Assembly: GCF_026213295.1 (NCBI RefSeq)
Contig: NC_079425.1
Span: forward strand, 9,664,372-9,728,371
Length of the DNA: 64,000 nt
Reading direction: 5' to 3'
DNA from: Gadus chalcogrammus
Lineage: Eukaryota > Chordata > Actinopteri > Gadiformes > Gadidae
Shown: one piece after another, positions 21,861 through 48,406 of the stretch
Layout: each line of letters begins with the position of its first letter
How positions within the stretch are numbered: the first letter of the stretch is position 1
The notes under the pieces: generated by a model
Databases searched by the model: none
What the model was told of the DNA's origin: nothing
The model's input: the letters and a program-made list of their open reading frames with translations, nothing else
Position numbers and translations under genes: made by a program

Positions 21861-22300
21861 GCCCTCATTTATCAAACGAACGTAGAAATGAGCGCAAATC
21901 TGAACGCATGATTCATCTTACGATAGGACCCACGTGAGATTTACGAAACCTTCGTATCACACCAATCCCAGCGTACGAAGGATCTTGCGTTGATAAATAC
22001 GGCGGCTGAGATCGATCGTAATTAACGTAACACGCCCATATAAAAGCACGTCTTCAGAAGTCTCGCCCCTAACTTTTACGACATGGAGAAACGTCCAACG
22101 GTAAAATAGAGGAATTTTTCCGAGACCCAAATGGAGACGCTCGGGTCACTGGTGGATGCGAACAGTCTGGTTTTATTTTGTAGCCTAAAAGCTGGCATTA
22201 AAGGCCAGCAAAAGAATGCTATATGGAAGGAAATAACTGTTGCAGTGAATAGTGTTTCCAATGTTCGTCGGGCTACGGAAGAGGTTTGTTAATTAAATTA
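21861..22300 (+). mobile_element. PIF/Harbinger-type fragment with Myb-like domain remnant
   Basis: Starts with GGCCCTCATTTATCAAACG, a typical Harbinger-like terminal sequence. 22085-22295 on the plus strand encodes MEKRPTVK, a stop, then FSETQMETLGSLVDANSLVL, SLKAGIKGQQKNAIWKEI and VAVNSVSNVRRATEEV. This resembles the Myb/SANT-like DNA-binding protein that accompanies Harbinger transposases. It is broken by an early TAG and ends abruptly. Duplicated at about 56604-57043. Confidence 0.65.
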
Positions 22301-22958
22301 ATTAAATAATACATTAAATGTACAACTTCTGTTATCCATGTTTTGGTGTGCACACAGCTGGTGGATAACATCAGCGGAGGACTGTCAGCCTATCAGCACT
22401 CAGCACACAAAGCCACAGTATAACTGAAGTCCAGGGCTGCTTATCAGCGCTCGGCCAACAATAGGGTCACAATGGATAAAACATACAAATGTGTGTGTGT
22501 TGGCGATGGCTGGTTGAAGCAGCCTCCCCTGGCCTGAGTCAGACTGCCTGGCTCTGGGGCTCGGTTGAGGCAGCCCACCTGTGGTGCGTTGGTTAATGAA
22601 TCACCCCAGGTCAAACCATGCATCAACAACACTCAGGGGGTGTAATAATAATAATAATAATACATTTAATTTAGAGGCGCCTTTCAAGACACCCAAGGTC
22701 ACCTTACAGAGCATATAGTCATCCTTCAAAACTATGTAAAACAGACTAGGAATAAAAGGAAAACAGAGGTTAAACATGAAGAATAAGAATAATTAATAAC
22801 ACTCAAAGACGCCTAAAGTGAAGGGGGGACCTCACTAACCACCACCAATATGTAGCACCCACTTGGGTGATGCACGGCAGCCAATCGGTGCCAGAACGCT
22901 CACTACACACCAGCTTGAGGTGGAGAGTTAGGGATGAGGTGGAGAGTGAGGGAAAAGA

Positions 22959-23437
22959 ACATTTAAACACTATCGACCATATTCAAACACTATCGATCAC
23001 ATTTAAACAATATCGACCACATGTAAACACCATCGCCCACATTTAAACATTATCACCCACATTTAAACCACTATGGACCACACGTAAACCCTATCGGACC
23101 ACATTTTAAACACTATCCCCCACATTTAAAACACTATCACCCACATTTAAACACTATGGACCACACGTAAACCCTATCGACCATATATATAAACACTATC
23201 GACCATATATAAACACTATCGCCCACATTTAAACACTATGGACCACAATTACAACACTATGGACCACATGTAAACCCTAGCGACCACATGTAAACCCTAC
23301 GCGCCATATCATAAACGCATTCGACCACATTTAAAACATGTAAACCCTATCGACCACATTTACACACTATCGACCGACAATTAAACACTATCGACCACAT
23401 TTAAACATGTAAACCCTATCGACCACATTTAAACACT
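22959..23437. repeat. Minisatellite, second array, with many single-base indels
   Basis: Same unit as 21193-21581. Several units carry an extra base (AAACCACTATGG, TATCGGACC, CATTTTAAACAC) not present in the matching array at 57700-58172. This pattern looks like uncorrected read errors rather than biological divergence. Confidence 0.85.
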
Positions 23438-23497
23438 CTGAACCTCTACAATAAACCGTTCCCCAACACCTCCAGCCTGGTCTCTCTGTCTGGAAGA

Positions 23498-23750
23498 ATT
23501 AGCTCAGGAGGTAGAGAGCGGTTGTCTTGTAACCAAAAGGTTGCTAGTTTGATCCCCAGCTCCTCCTAGCTGAGTGTAGACGTGTCCCTGAGCAAGACAC
23601 TTAACCCTGACAGCTCCTGACGAGCTGGCTGATGCCCTGCGTGGTGACTCAGCCGTCGGTGAGTCAATGTGGGTATTAACCGGTCGCGACTGGACCGTCG
23701 GCCGTCGGTGAGTCAATGTCAGTGGGTATTAACCGGTCGCGACTGGACAA
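23498..23750 (+). mobile_element. tRNA-derived SINE, second copy with tandemly repeated 3' end
   Basis: Same element as at 21640. It has an extra GA in the A-box region, and its last part (GTCGGTGAGTCAATG ... GTATTAACCGGTCGCGACTG) is repeated in tandem. Matches 58233-58493 in the other block. Confidence 0.75.
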
Positions 23751-23850
23751 AAGCCATAATATAATTGCCATAATTGTAATTGGTGGTGCCTCCACCCAGG
23801 TGGAGTGAAGCCCTGTTACAACAGACCCTAATCCAGCACAAGCTCCCCAC

Positions 23851-24480
23851 TCTCTCACCTGTTGTCGGCCGCCCTCTCGCTCTCGCCCCGGGCGCCGCTG
23901 CTCTCCTCCTCCTCCCCCTCCCTCTCTCCTCCTCCCCCTCCCTCCCTCCCTCTCCCTCCCCCCCCCCCCTCCCTCCCCCTCTCACCTGTTGTCGGCCGCC
24001 CTCTCGCTCTCGCCCCGGGCGCCGCTGCTCTCCTCCTCCTCCCCCTCCTCTCCTCTCCTCCCCCTCCCTCCCCCCCCTCCCCCACTCACCTGTTCTCGGC
24101 CGCCCTCTCGCTCTCGCCCCGGGCGCCACTGCTCTCCTCCTCCTCCCCCCCCCCACCTCCCTCTCTCTCTCTCCCTCCCTCCCTCCCCCTCTCACCTGTT
24201 GTCGGCCGCCCTCTCGCTCTCGCCCCGGGCGCCGCTGCTCTCCTCCTCCTCCCCCTCCCTCTCTCCTCCTCCCTCTCCCTCCCCCCCCTCCCCCACTCAC
24301 CTGTTCTCGGCCGCCCTCTCGCTCTCGCCCCGGGCGCCACTGCTCTCCTCCCCTCCCCTCCCCTCCCCCCCCCCCACCTCCCTCTCTCTCTCTCCCTCCC
24401 TCCCTCCCCCTCTCCCTGTTGTCGGCCGCCCTCTCTCGCTCTCGCCCCGGGCGCCGCTGCTCTCCTCCTCCAGCCTCCTG
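23851..24480. repeat. GC-rich VNTR built from an exon-intron boundary (about six units)
   Basis: Units of about 105-124 bp start near 23856, 23980, 24086, 24192, 24297 and 24414. On the minus strand each holds coding-like sequence for LEEESSGARGESERAADNR, a splice-donor-like AG/GTGAGAG (or GTGAGTG), then a poly-purine stretch. The long ORFs across this array (up to 343 codons) are low-complexity by-products. The array at 58591-59060 in block copy 2 has about four units and different spacer sequence. Confidence 0.8.
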
Positions 24481-24567
24481 ATGGCGAGCTCTATCTCCTG
24501 GTCGCGGCCGCGCCTCACCTCCTCCTTCAGCTCCCGCTCCCGGCCCAGCAGCCACGCCTCCTCTTTC
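24414..24567 (-). pseudogene. Captured coiled-coil exon fragment, CEP131/AZI1-like
   Basis: On the minus strand, downstream of a TTTCATTGTTTTACATGAAG boundary, the sequence encodes KEEAWLLGRERELKEEV, RRGRDQEIELAIRRLEEE and SSGARGESER, a charged coiled coil. The order resembles the coiled-coil part of the centrosomal protein CEP131 (AZI1); I know the family from memory only. In this copy the end is disrupted by two added bases (CTCTCTCGC) and the donor reads GGAGAG instead of GTGAGAG. No other exon of such a gene was found nearby, so this is a fragment. Confidence 0.5.
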
Positions 24568-25481
24568 TTCATGTAAAACAATGAAATGAAAAACAATGTT
24601 TTTCCTTGTAAAATAAATACAATTTGAAATAGAAACGAATTGACTTGTATGAACAACTCTGAATACCAGTCTCATGCTTTGACCTGATGCAATAGAGGAT
24701 ATGGTGTTATTCAATCCTGTTGCATAATTCCTAACCATATCCACTGCCACTTAATTGATAGCATATGTTTTATAATAATAATAAGCACTACAGTATAATA
24801 CGGTGAACAGGCACAGCAGAGATGTATTTTGGGTTAGAGAGTGGGGTTAGGGTGTAGTGTCAGATGGGCTTTGGGGTCTTATTGGGTTAAGGAGTGGGTT
24901 AGAGGGTTATGTCAGATGTTCTGTGGGTCTAATGGGAAGGGGCAGTGAAGGATGGTCTGTGGGGTCTTATTGTGTGTGGGAGTGGGTTAGGGGACCGTTT
25001 TTTGTTAGGGAGTAGTGTTAGAGTGTCTCTGGGGTCTTGTGGACTTAGAGAGAGACAGGCATACCCATTTGCAGTAAAGCAGTCATTTGGAAAGTGAAAG
25101 TATTGAGGAAGGAAGTGATAATGCCCATAATAGCAATAGAGTACAACAGTTTTTAAAATGGCACATCTATTTTTCTGTTATGTCAAATAATGACAATAGA
25201 AGAACTTCATCCCTGTTCCAGTCATACATTTCACGATTAATTCAGTCAGCATCTAAAAATTAAACTAAAATAAAAGAAGGTAGAGAATCTATGAAATGTC
25301 ACATAGTATTGAATTATATTTTTACACTTAAATTGGATATAATAGACAACGCTTTTCCTTGTTAAATAAATGCAATTTGCAATAGAAATACTATAGAAAC
25401 TTGTAGGAACAACTTGAATACCAGTCTCATGCTTTGAGCTGATCTAATAGAGGATATTGCATTATTCAATCCCGTTGCATG

Positions 25482-27540
<2,059 letters not shown>

Positions 27541-27689
27541 GTGGCGAAGCTAGACCTTTTGTGGGTTGTTTCAAGCCCACCCAAAACTTGCCTTAGCCCA
27601 CCCTATCGTTTCGTCCATAAATCTAATATTCTTTTTTTTTTTAGACAAGTAATGAGAGGATGGATAATGGCTAATGACCAGGCTCAAAT

Positions 27690-28300
27690 GTGCTACATCG
27701 AAGGCAACCTTCCAGCAGGAATCTCTTACGTCTGATTGGTGGGTGGGCGTCTCCTGTTTGACAGGAGGTCAAACAGGAGTACGAGGAGTGACTCAAGACC
27801 ACGCTCTGTCCTTTCAAAATTGTATTTACAGTCATGCTATCACATTTTATTTTCAACTCCAACACAGCACCTCACAAACACTCATCTCCCTCTTACCAAC
27901 ACATAACATGCCCCAAGTGCGAGTCACTAGATCTGTCTCCATGGCCCTCCACCCAGTGCCCGCATACAATAACGGCTATGGGCAGCGGTCCTTCACCCAT
28001 ACTTTCACCAAAGTCTGGAATGGCATTCCCCATCACATTAGAGCATTACAATCCATCACACAGTTCAAAAAAGCTTATAAACTGTTACTCCTCAACACAT
28101 ACACTTGCAAACACTGACTTATATAGATCACTGTCTATGCTCAGTCTGCTGTCTATATGATTGTCCTACTGATGTCTGACGTTCTATGTCCCTGTTATGT
28201 GTTGTATGTAAATGTGACGTGTGATGTGCCTTGTCCCTGTTACATGTTATGTGTGCTGCAGAACAGGAACCCGCTGGAAATCAGCAATTTTACTGAGACA
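27690..28300 (+). mobile_element. LINE 3' end (C-terminal reverse-transcriptase tail)
   Basis: Plus-strand frame at 27908-28115 encodes MPQVRVTRSVSMALHPVP, YGQRSFTHTFTKVWNGIPHH and IRALQSITQFKKAYKLLLL, ending at a stop. This matches the usual C-terminal tail of fish non-LTR ORF2 proteins (KVWN.LP..IR....FKK pattern). A TGTTATGTGTTGTATG-rich 3' region follows. 5'-truncated, not autonomous. Copy at about 62276-62886. Confidence 0.65.
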
Positions 28301-28451
28301 GGCCCGTTTTAAATTGTATCTTTGTTACTTTTAATACTATCCTGTATAATCCTCCCTCTTCTTTCAGCATTGACTGATCAACAATCAGCAAGTACGATGA
28401 CATCTTCCGAAGAACTTTGCAGCAGCGGCGTGGGCGAGGCGACAGAAATAC

Positions 28452-28509
28452 TGCCCTTTTCAGGGCCATTTAAGAGTGCTTCCATGAGAGCTGGGCCCTT
28501 TTCAGGGCC
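28452..28509 (+). promoter_or_regulatory. Two histone-mRNA-type 3' stem-loop motifs
   Basis: GGCCCTTTTCAGGGCC at 28494-28509 is an exact 6-bp stem with a TTTC loop, as in replication-dependent histone mRNA 3' ends. A second motif with one stem mismatch, TGCCCTTTTCAGGGCC, lies at 28452-28467. The 3' flanks (TCACTG, ATTTAA) are not the usual ACCCA, and no histone coding sequence was seen upstream, so a chance or fossil origin is possible. Confidence 0.35.
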
Positions 28510-28625
28510 TCACTGTTCCTCCTGTCCCGCTTCTCCAATGCCATCCTTCAGCTATGCCAGCCGATAGCCGTTTCGCCCAGCTGGCATATGGCCTGGTCAA
28601 CCATGATACAGAGGACCATCTTTTT

Positions 28626-28658
28626 CAATATTCGCCTTTTGATAATAGGCGAATATTG
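28626..28658. repeat. Perfect 12-bp hairpin
   Basis: CAATATTCGCCT, a 9-base loop, then AGGCGAATATTG. Unchanged in block copy 2 (about 63212-63244). Could be an end-to-end junction of a short inverted-repeat element. Confidence 0.6.
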
Positions 28659-29832
28659 TCTTAATTATGCCTTGAATGCGTTATTTGGTGTTTGACTTTG
28701 GAATCTGAGAATGGACATTCAGAATTCTGCAGTCTCAATTTGGTGTTTTCCCCGTCTTGTAAAGTGTGGCCACAGCCATAGAGTGAGAGATAGTTTATTG
28801 ATAGAACGTATGCACATATACTTAAGTTCCTCTTCAGTGAATGTAGATGCTATTGATAAAAAATATATTTTCGAGCAGATCTACAAGCTAGCAGTTTAAA
28901 AATCAGCTGCATCTATTCAAAACACAAACAATGGCTCTTTCATAAGGACAAGCTGATGCCAACTTGGTTTTTTTTGATAGCTCACTTTGGTAGAACACTT
29001 AAAAGGGTTTCTGGCAAACAACACAGAAAACACAGGGAACACAATAGTTAAAAGGGTTAGGGTTTTTCTCACGTTTAACTGTTAACAAAGAATTTCACTC
29101 ATTCTAAATGTTTCTTTGAATCTTAAAGAACTACGTATCGGATTGTTGTACTGTAGGTATAAACAGAGCTGCATTGGTAGGTTCCTTAATAGCTAACTAG
29201 TTAAATGTAAAATGTTCAGCAATATTGAGGAGGATATTTCGAAGCAGTAATGTTGTTTAGGTCATTGGTTAGAATTTCACTATTGCAATTATTTGTCATT
29301 ATTAGGTGACACTGTTAGGGGACATTGTTGGGCACGCGAGACGTGGCTAACCCGTCTGTCATCCCAGTTATTTCCGCATAATTTTGCTTTTACTGTAAAT
29401 GTCTACCCTGGACCTGCGCTATAGTTATAGGCGTCCTAGGCGATCGCCTAGGGCGGCAAATGCGTCGGGGGCGCCCTCTGGTGGCGGCCTTAATTAATAA
29501 ATTCATTAAATCGGTTTAATCAACACAATTTCACTCCATTAGGGGTGTAGTATGTTGAGGACAGTTTAGGACAATGTATCGACAAAAATCATCATCGGAT
29601 GTATAGAAAATGCATTTCATGCAGAGAATGCGGTGAGTGCTGTAGTGCAAAGTGAGTTTGAAAATATTTTTTAATAAAGCCACATAGATTAAGACAAGTG
29701 TGCTTAAATCAAGGGAAGGCATTTGAAAAAAGAAAATTTAAGAAATGTAAATGGTTGGAAAAAAATAAAGTGACAGCTGACTGAAAAGCGCAAAGCATTG
29801 CTAAAAGAATCTGAAAGGACAATTGCACTGCT

Positions 29833-29833
<1 letters not shown>

Positions 29834-29899
<66 letters not shown>

Positions 29900-30171
29900 C
29901 AGGGCCGACGGACTGCGGGGACAAAGGGGACAGTTGTGGGGGGGGCCCAAGGCAGAGGGGGGGCCCATGAAAAAAATAAAATAATAATAATAATAATAAT
30001 TACCTATCGGCCACGTCTCCCCCCCCCCCCCCCCCCCCCCCCGTCAACAATCGCCCCATACCCCCCCCCCCCCGTCAACAATCGCTCCATACCCCTCCCC
30101 CCGTCAACAATTTAGCGCAGGGGGGCCCATTAGTACCTATAGTATAGGGGCCCAGGACTTGGTGCTACGGC

Positions 30172-30249
<78 letters not shown>

Positions 30250-30278
30250 GTGTGTGTGTGTGTGTGTGTGTGTTGTGT

Positions 30279-30309
<31 letters not shown>
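29834..30309. repeat. (GT)n microsatellite split by a MITE
   Basis: (GT)n at 29834-29898 and again at 30176-30309, with short TGTTGTG interruptions near 30247-30281. The ORFs across it (CVCVCV / THTHTH) are repeat artefacts. Confidence 0.95.
29900..30175. mobile_element. hAT-like MITE inserted in a (GT)n array
   Basis: Begins CAGGGCCGACGG and ends TACGGCCCTG, an imperfect terminal inverted repeat, with (GT)n directly on both sides. The 8-bp target duplication expected of a hAT insertion would be invisible in TGTGTGTG. The interior holds GGGGGGGCCC blocks, (AAT)n and C runs of up to 25 bases. The matching place in the right arm of the foldback lacks it. Confidence 0.6.
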
Positions 30310-30310
<1 letters not shown>

Positions 30311-31371
30311 TTTTAAGAGAATAGCGAGCCGGTGTAAAAGTAGCCCAATAGAGCGGGAAAAACAGCCCAATGTGGCAACACTGCCTGAACGGCCTGAACG
30401 TCCTCCAAAAGTAGCCCAATCTGGCGGGGAAACTTCCCAATCTGGCAACACTGCTGAACGTCCTCACGCTCCAGCGTCAACTTAAATCAATGTGACCAAC
30501 TGAAAACGAAGCCGGTATGAAACTAAAACTGTAATTCTAAGTAAAGTTTAAATTATATCGAAATTATTGAAGATACAAGTGTGTGGATTTGTTAAATGGT
30601 TTGAACGAAGGTAAACGGTTGAAAAATGATTGAGTTACGTCCTCCTTTGGACTCCCATGTTAAAATAAAGAGAGTATTTTGAAAAGTAGAATATCTTAAA
30701 AAGCATAAAATAGGCCTACATAAAAAATCTGATAAGAAAAAAAATTATGAAGAACAATAGTTGAGCTCTGCATGCAGCATTTCCCTAATTAGTTAGGTGA
30801 GTGCTGCATGCAGCGCTCAACTATTGTTCTTCTAAGTTTTATTCTTTCTTTCTTTCTCACTACAAACTTTGGGACCTATCTCCTTCCTCAATTGTTCACC
30901 TAGAGACTCCATACAAAATTTACAATATTCAGAATGGCTTGGAATCGGGCGCTTCTTTTCAGATTTTTTAAATATTTTATACTTTTAGATATTCTACTTT
31001 TAAAATATTATCTTTCTTTTAACATGGGAGTCAATGGGACGACTGGTACTTCAATTGTTTAAGACGTACCTAAATCATTTTCACCGATTATCTTCGTTCA
31101 AACCATTTAACAAATCTACACCCTTCTATCTTCAATGATATCTAAACGGAATTTCGATAAGATGTAAACTTTCTTCAGAATCACAGTTTTAGTTTCATAC
31201 CGGCTTCGTTTTCAGTTGGCCTCATTGATTTACGTTGACGCTGTAGCGTGAGGACGTTCAGCAGTATTGCCAGATTGGGCTACTTTTAAAGGACGTCCAG
31301 GCAGTGTTGCCAGATTGGGCGGTTTTTCCCGATCTATTGGGCTACTTATAATCACGCACCTGCTCGCTATT

Positions 31372-31528
<157 letters not shown>

Positions 31529-32249
31529 AGCAGTGCAGGGCAATACATTTGACCTTTCAGATTCTTCAGTTCAATTCATTTTACATTTCTGCATTTTTAG
31601 CAATGCTTTGCGCTTTTCATTCAGTCACTTTATTTGTTTCCAACCATTTACATTTTCTTAAATGGTGTGCATGTTTACATTGTTGAACTTTTGTTCAAAT
31701 CTCTTGATTTTAGCCTTTTAACGTTTCTTTATGTCTTATTCTATGAAAATATTTTCAACCTAATTTTGCATTACGGCACTCACCGCATTTTCTGCAGGAA
31801 ATGCATTTACTAGTTTAAAATGTTCACCACATTTTCTCATTCTGATTGCTGTAGTAGTTGCCCATGGTGGGCTATTACCTACTACAGGTGATTATTTGCT
31901 GATATTTTGCATTATGGCGAATCAGTATGCAATTAATAGTTAAAATATTCACCAAAAATCAATAAAAATAGATTTTCTCATTCTGATTGCTGTAGTAGTT
32001 AGCAGACATTTTTATTTCAATAACATAAGATGTATGATGTCAGATTGTTGCATTTTGGATGGATAATATTTGTGTCAATGTAGTTTGATGTAAGACTCCA
32101 TATTTCCTTCTATGGTGCGTACAGTATTGTGGATTTATGTCAAATTTGATACAGCCCTTTCTATAGTATTAATACTGTATGTCAAAATTTGTTTGAATTT
32201 TGTTTGAATAACGGTTGCTTTTATTATTATGTGAATGGAGTCTAATGTA

Positions 32250-33345
32250 AACCTTGCACGCTTGAAACTGGTATCCCTCAAGGCTCGGTACTGGGGCCTC
32301 TTCTGTTCTCCCTCTATACCAGATCCCTGGGCTCTGTGATAACATCACACAGCTTTTCCTATCACTGCTATGCTGACGACACTCAGCTATTTCTCTCTTT
32401 CCCCTCATCTGACAAAGCCCTGATAGCAACACGCATATCTGAATGTCTGGCAGACGTCAGCACTTGGACAACTGCCAATCACCTGAGGCTTAACCTCAAC
32501 AAGACTGAGCTCCTCCTAATGCCAGGGAAAGATTGCCCACACATGGACTTACTGGTCACTGTTGAGAACATCACTGTATCTCCTTCTCCAACTGCCAGAA
32601 GCCTCGGTGTTGTACTGGACAATCAGTTATGCTGCACCGCAAACATCACTGCGGTGGACTGATCCTACAGATTTGCACCTTACAACGTCCGCAGGATCCG
32701 GCCTTTCCTCACAAGGGAAGCAGCTCAGCTTCTATTCCAATCACTGGTCATCTCCCGCCTCGACTACTGCAACTCGCTCCTGGCTGGACTCCCTGCCTCT
32801 GCGATTAAACCTTTGCAGCACATCCAGAATGCGGCAGCGCGCCTCGTGTACAACCTACCGAAGTTCTCCCATGTGACCCCCCTCTTCCGGGACCTCCAAT
32901 GGCTCCCTGTAGTACCTTGCATCAGATTCAAGATTATGGTACTGGCTCCCTGCCGATGTCAGGATCGCAGAGTCGCTCACCAGCTTGCAAAAGACTCAAA
33001 ACTCACCTGTTCAGAGTTCAGTGCGACTCTGCATAGCTACCCAGCCCCTTCCAGGCACCATTATATGTTGTACGTCCTGACACTTAATGTACGCACTTAT
33101 TGTACTCACTTTATCTGCATTGCACTTATTCATACTACTTAATTGTGTAACATCTGCAGTAGCTGCTACCATTGCTGTACACAGGGAATGGGTTAGCCTT
33201 GCGATTGTTAGTACTTGCACTTGGCTCTATGAACATCTTTACTGTACTGACAGCGATATATTGTTTCACTATGACAAATGTACTTATTGTAAGTCGCTTT
33301 GGATAAAAGCGTCTGCTAAATGCCCTAAATGTAAATGTAATGTAA
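32250..33345 (+). mobile_element. 5'-truncated L2/CR1-type LINE with one in-frame stop
   Basis: One frame runs from about 32260: [32 protein letters not shown] (catalytic YADD), [26 protein letters not shown], a TGA near 32660, then VRRIRPFLTREAAQLLFQ, ISRLDYCNSLLAGLP, LQHIQNAAARLVYNLPKFSH and LQWLPVVPCIRFK. The order matches fish L2/Maui-type reverse transcriptases. The 3' end CGCTTTGGATAAAAGCGTCT, then GCTAAATG repeats, near 33293-33345, is the usual L2 3' terminus. The 5' half of the reverse transcriptase and the endonuclease are missing. Confidence 0.88.
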
Positions 33346-35926
33346 GGCCCCATGTTTCATTTTTTGTTGTAAATTTAGGTTAAATTGTGGATTTAGTATT
33401 ATGTTAAATGTCACATTGTCTGTAGGGATATGGATACTACTATGTGAGATTGTATGTAAGATTATGCAAAACATTCTGTTTTCCAAAAATTCCAAAAATT
33501 ATGATTGGAACTCTCAAAGAACGAGAGGTTGATTAATAAAACCTTTCCAATCATTTGAAAATTAGTCAGTCTGGTCGTTTTATGAAGTAAATGAAGAAAA
33601 ATCTCAGTGTACACACGATTTTTAAGAAGGTGTGAACCCGACTTTTAAGAGTTTTGACAGATGCCATATAAATCACATTGCTGGTGTCAATTTAATTACA
33701 CATAAATATTATTGTGTAACACAGAATAGATATTACACAGCAAAATAATAGCTGAATGTCACATGTGTAAAACCGATGGTCCCATTACACACCCAAAAGG
33801 AGAGCTCAAGAAATAGAGGTCAAAATAGACAATGTGGTCAAACCATACCTAACCGGTCACATTACAAAATAGATATTGCATCCTCTTTATTACAAGGTCA
33901 CTTTTAAGAGTCGATACAATTCAATGAGTTTAACCTTTTTCCTACATACAGTACTTATAGAAATGTAGACCATTACAATGATACATTCTTGAACCATCAT
34001 CACAGATCAGTTCCTTGTTACAGCAAAAACAGTACATGGACTGAAAGAGTGGAACCATCCTCAGAGATCAGTTGAACTCAGAGAACAGTCACAGCACATG
34101 CATTACATGGCCTGTAGGAAACACAAAAAGATGGTTCCCATCCCACAATGCGCTAATAAACAATTACAGTTAGCAGATGGATATCTCGCAATGAGAATCT
34201 TAGCCATTTTGTTTACACAGTCCAGACAAAAAAGAGAATCCTTAAAATAAAATAGAATACAACAAGAACAAATAAACAAACATGCAAGCCATAAAACTGG
34301 CCTTAATCAAAACAAAGGTACTGTCAACTTTTTCTTATCAAGGCCTACTCGGAATCATGAAGTATAATACAAGATTTTAAAAACAATATTTGTGGTGGGC
34401 ATATTTGACCAGAACATAAAAACTGTTTAAAAAGGTAAATCTAACCAAACAATCTTAATTAATTTTATCGAAACAAATCCAGTATAATATTTCTAAAATA
34501 TAGAATACTATTCCAATTTGATGCGTTCCTGACGCAGTATCATGCAACACAAACACATTCAACAATGTGATATAACTTTGATATTTCACTATTAACGTAC
34601 AATAACCACACGTACAGTATCATTTTAAATACATTTACATCTATAGAGATATAGTTAGTTTAAACTTTTTGCTATAAATTGACCCAGATGACATTGTCAC
34701 CTCTGATATATGTTAATTTAGATTATTTCTAAAAAGGCTTTCCATAAAAAATAGTTATATATATAATTATATAGGCTATATATAATATAATAAATATATA
34801 TTATATTTAAATATTGGGGTTGAAATGATAGTAATAGTAGTAGTAATAGTTGGATTAAAATCTCGCTGTAAAACTGCACTTTGGCTTGAATCCAATTAAT
34901 TATTTTAATAACTATGAGAACGATCATCAAAGCAGTAGATGCTTATGCAGTGAGAGAAATGCATTCAGTAGAATAATAGATCTGTAAAAAGGTGTATTTC
35001 AAATCTATATACTATACGTAGACTTTTTTTTCCTTTCTACAGACAATTTACTGAAATAAACTTTTTCTCCAAAATAGTGATCCATCTCAGTAATTTTCCT
35101 CTGTAATACTTTCTCTATTCAGGTCATATTTTGCTAAATCTAAAAGGGATGGTTGTCTGAAAAATATAAAGCTATAATTGTAGCGTCAATTTCAGCCACT
35201 ACAGGCTGCTAATGGGAAAAACGTACATAGTGCAGGTTTAGGTAAAAATAATAGCTTTGTTTCCTATTAATACAATTTTTTCTCAACCTACATTTTTCGA
35301 ATGCAGTATAAATGCAGTCAAATGTAAATAAAATACAGTAATAGTAGAGTCACTGCCATTGCAAAGAGCACCATGATGTGCTTATTATGCCTACAACGTT
35401 TACATATTTTCACCTCAGTTTTGTAATCGTCAATGCAAATGTAGATTCATGTATAATAAACACAATCTTCTCATCGGTAATAAAAGTATTTTGGATGTGT
35501 GTAGATGCTAGAACGTGTTAGCAGGTATCGGTGTCCTGATGTCCTGCAGGGAGGAACTGTGAATGTTAGATATTTGAAGAATGGCAGCTGAAGAATGGAG
35601 ACTGAAAAAATAAAAAGGCGCAGCCGAGCAATAGACCTGGGTCTAGTGTCACACATAGCCTATGGCGCCCCTTGCTGCTCACGAGTATGATTATGAGGAT
35701 CCTCCTTCGAAAGAATGCTCCAACAAATACAAATGCTCATCATCCAGTTCACGTTTCACAGCTTTTACCTCACAGAACCTAAGAAAGAAAGAAAGAGGGA
35801 ACCATCTTAGTGAGGAAAAACAATACTTATTATACACCATGCAAAGTGACAGCACAATGGCTTAAGCAGAATTAAGAAAAATAATGTGAGCCACATATTT
35901 GTTGAAAGTACAAACTAACCTGTGTG
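33346..35926. other. nfat5 3' UTR and downstream flank
   Basis: AT-rich, no conserved ORF. Part is expected to be the long 3' UTR of nfat5, but no polyadenylation site could be assigned. Just after the nfat5 stop, CACACAG/GTTAGT (donor at 35919) and TTTCTTTCTTAG (acceptor, exon from 35778) could bound a small 3' UTR intron. Confidence 0.4.

Positions 35927-48406
<12,480 letters not shown>

Noticed and set aside
23719..24750. 343-codon minus-strand ORF and overlapping 195-240-codon plus-strand ORFs
   Set aside because: They run through the GC-rich VNTR and consist of low-complexity R/G/E or P/S/L runs in all frames. Only the short exon-like piece near 24414-24567 resembles a protein.
27674..28117. 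147-codon plus-strand ORF as a possible gene
   Set aside because: Its C-terminal half matches the tail of a non-LTR reverse transcriptase, and the upstream half has no support.
32250..33345. Active LINE
   Set aside because: The 5' half is missing, and an in-frame TGA and a decayed C-terminus show it cannot mobilise itself.
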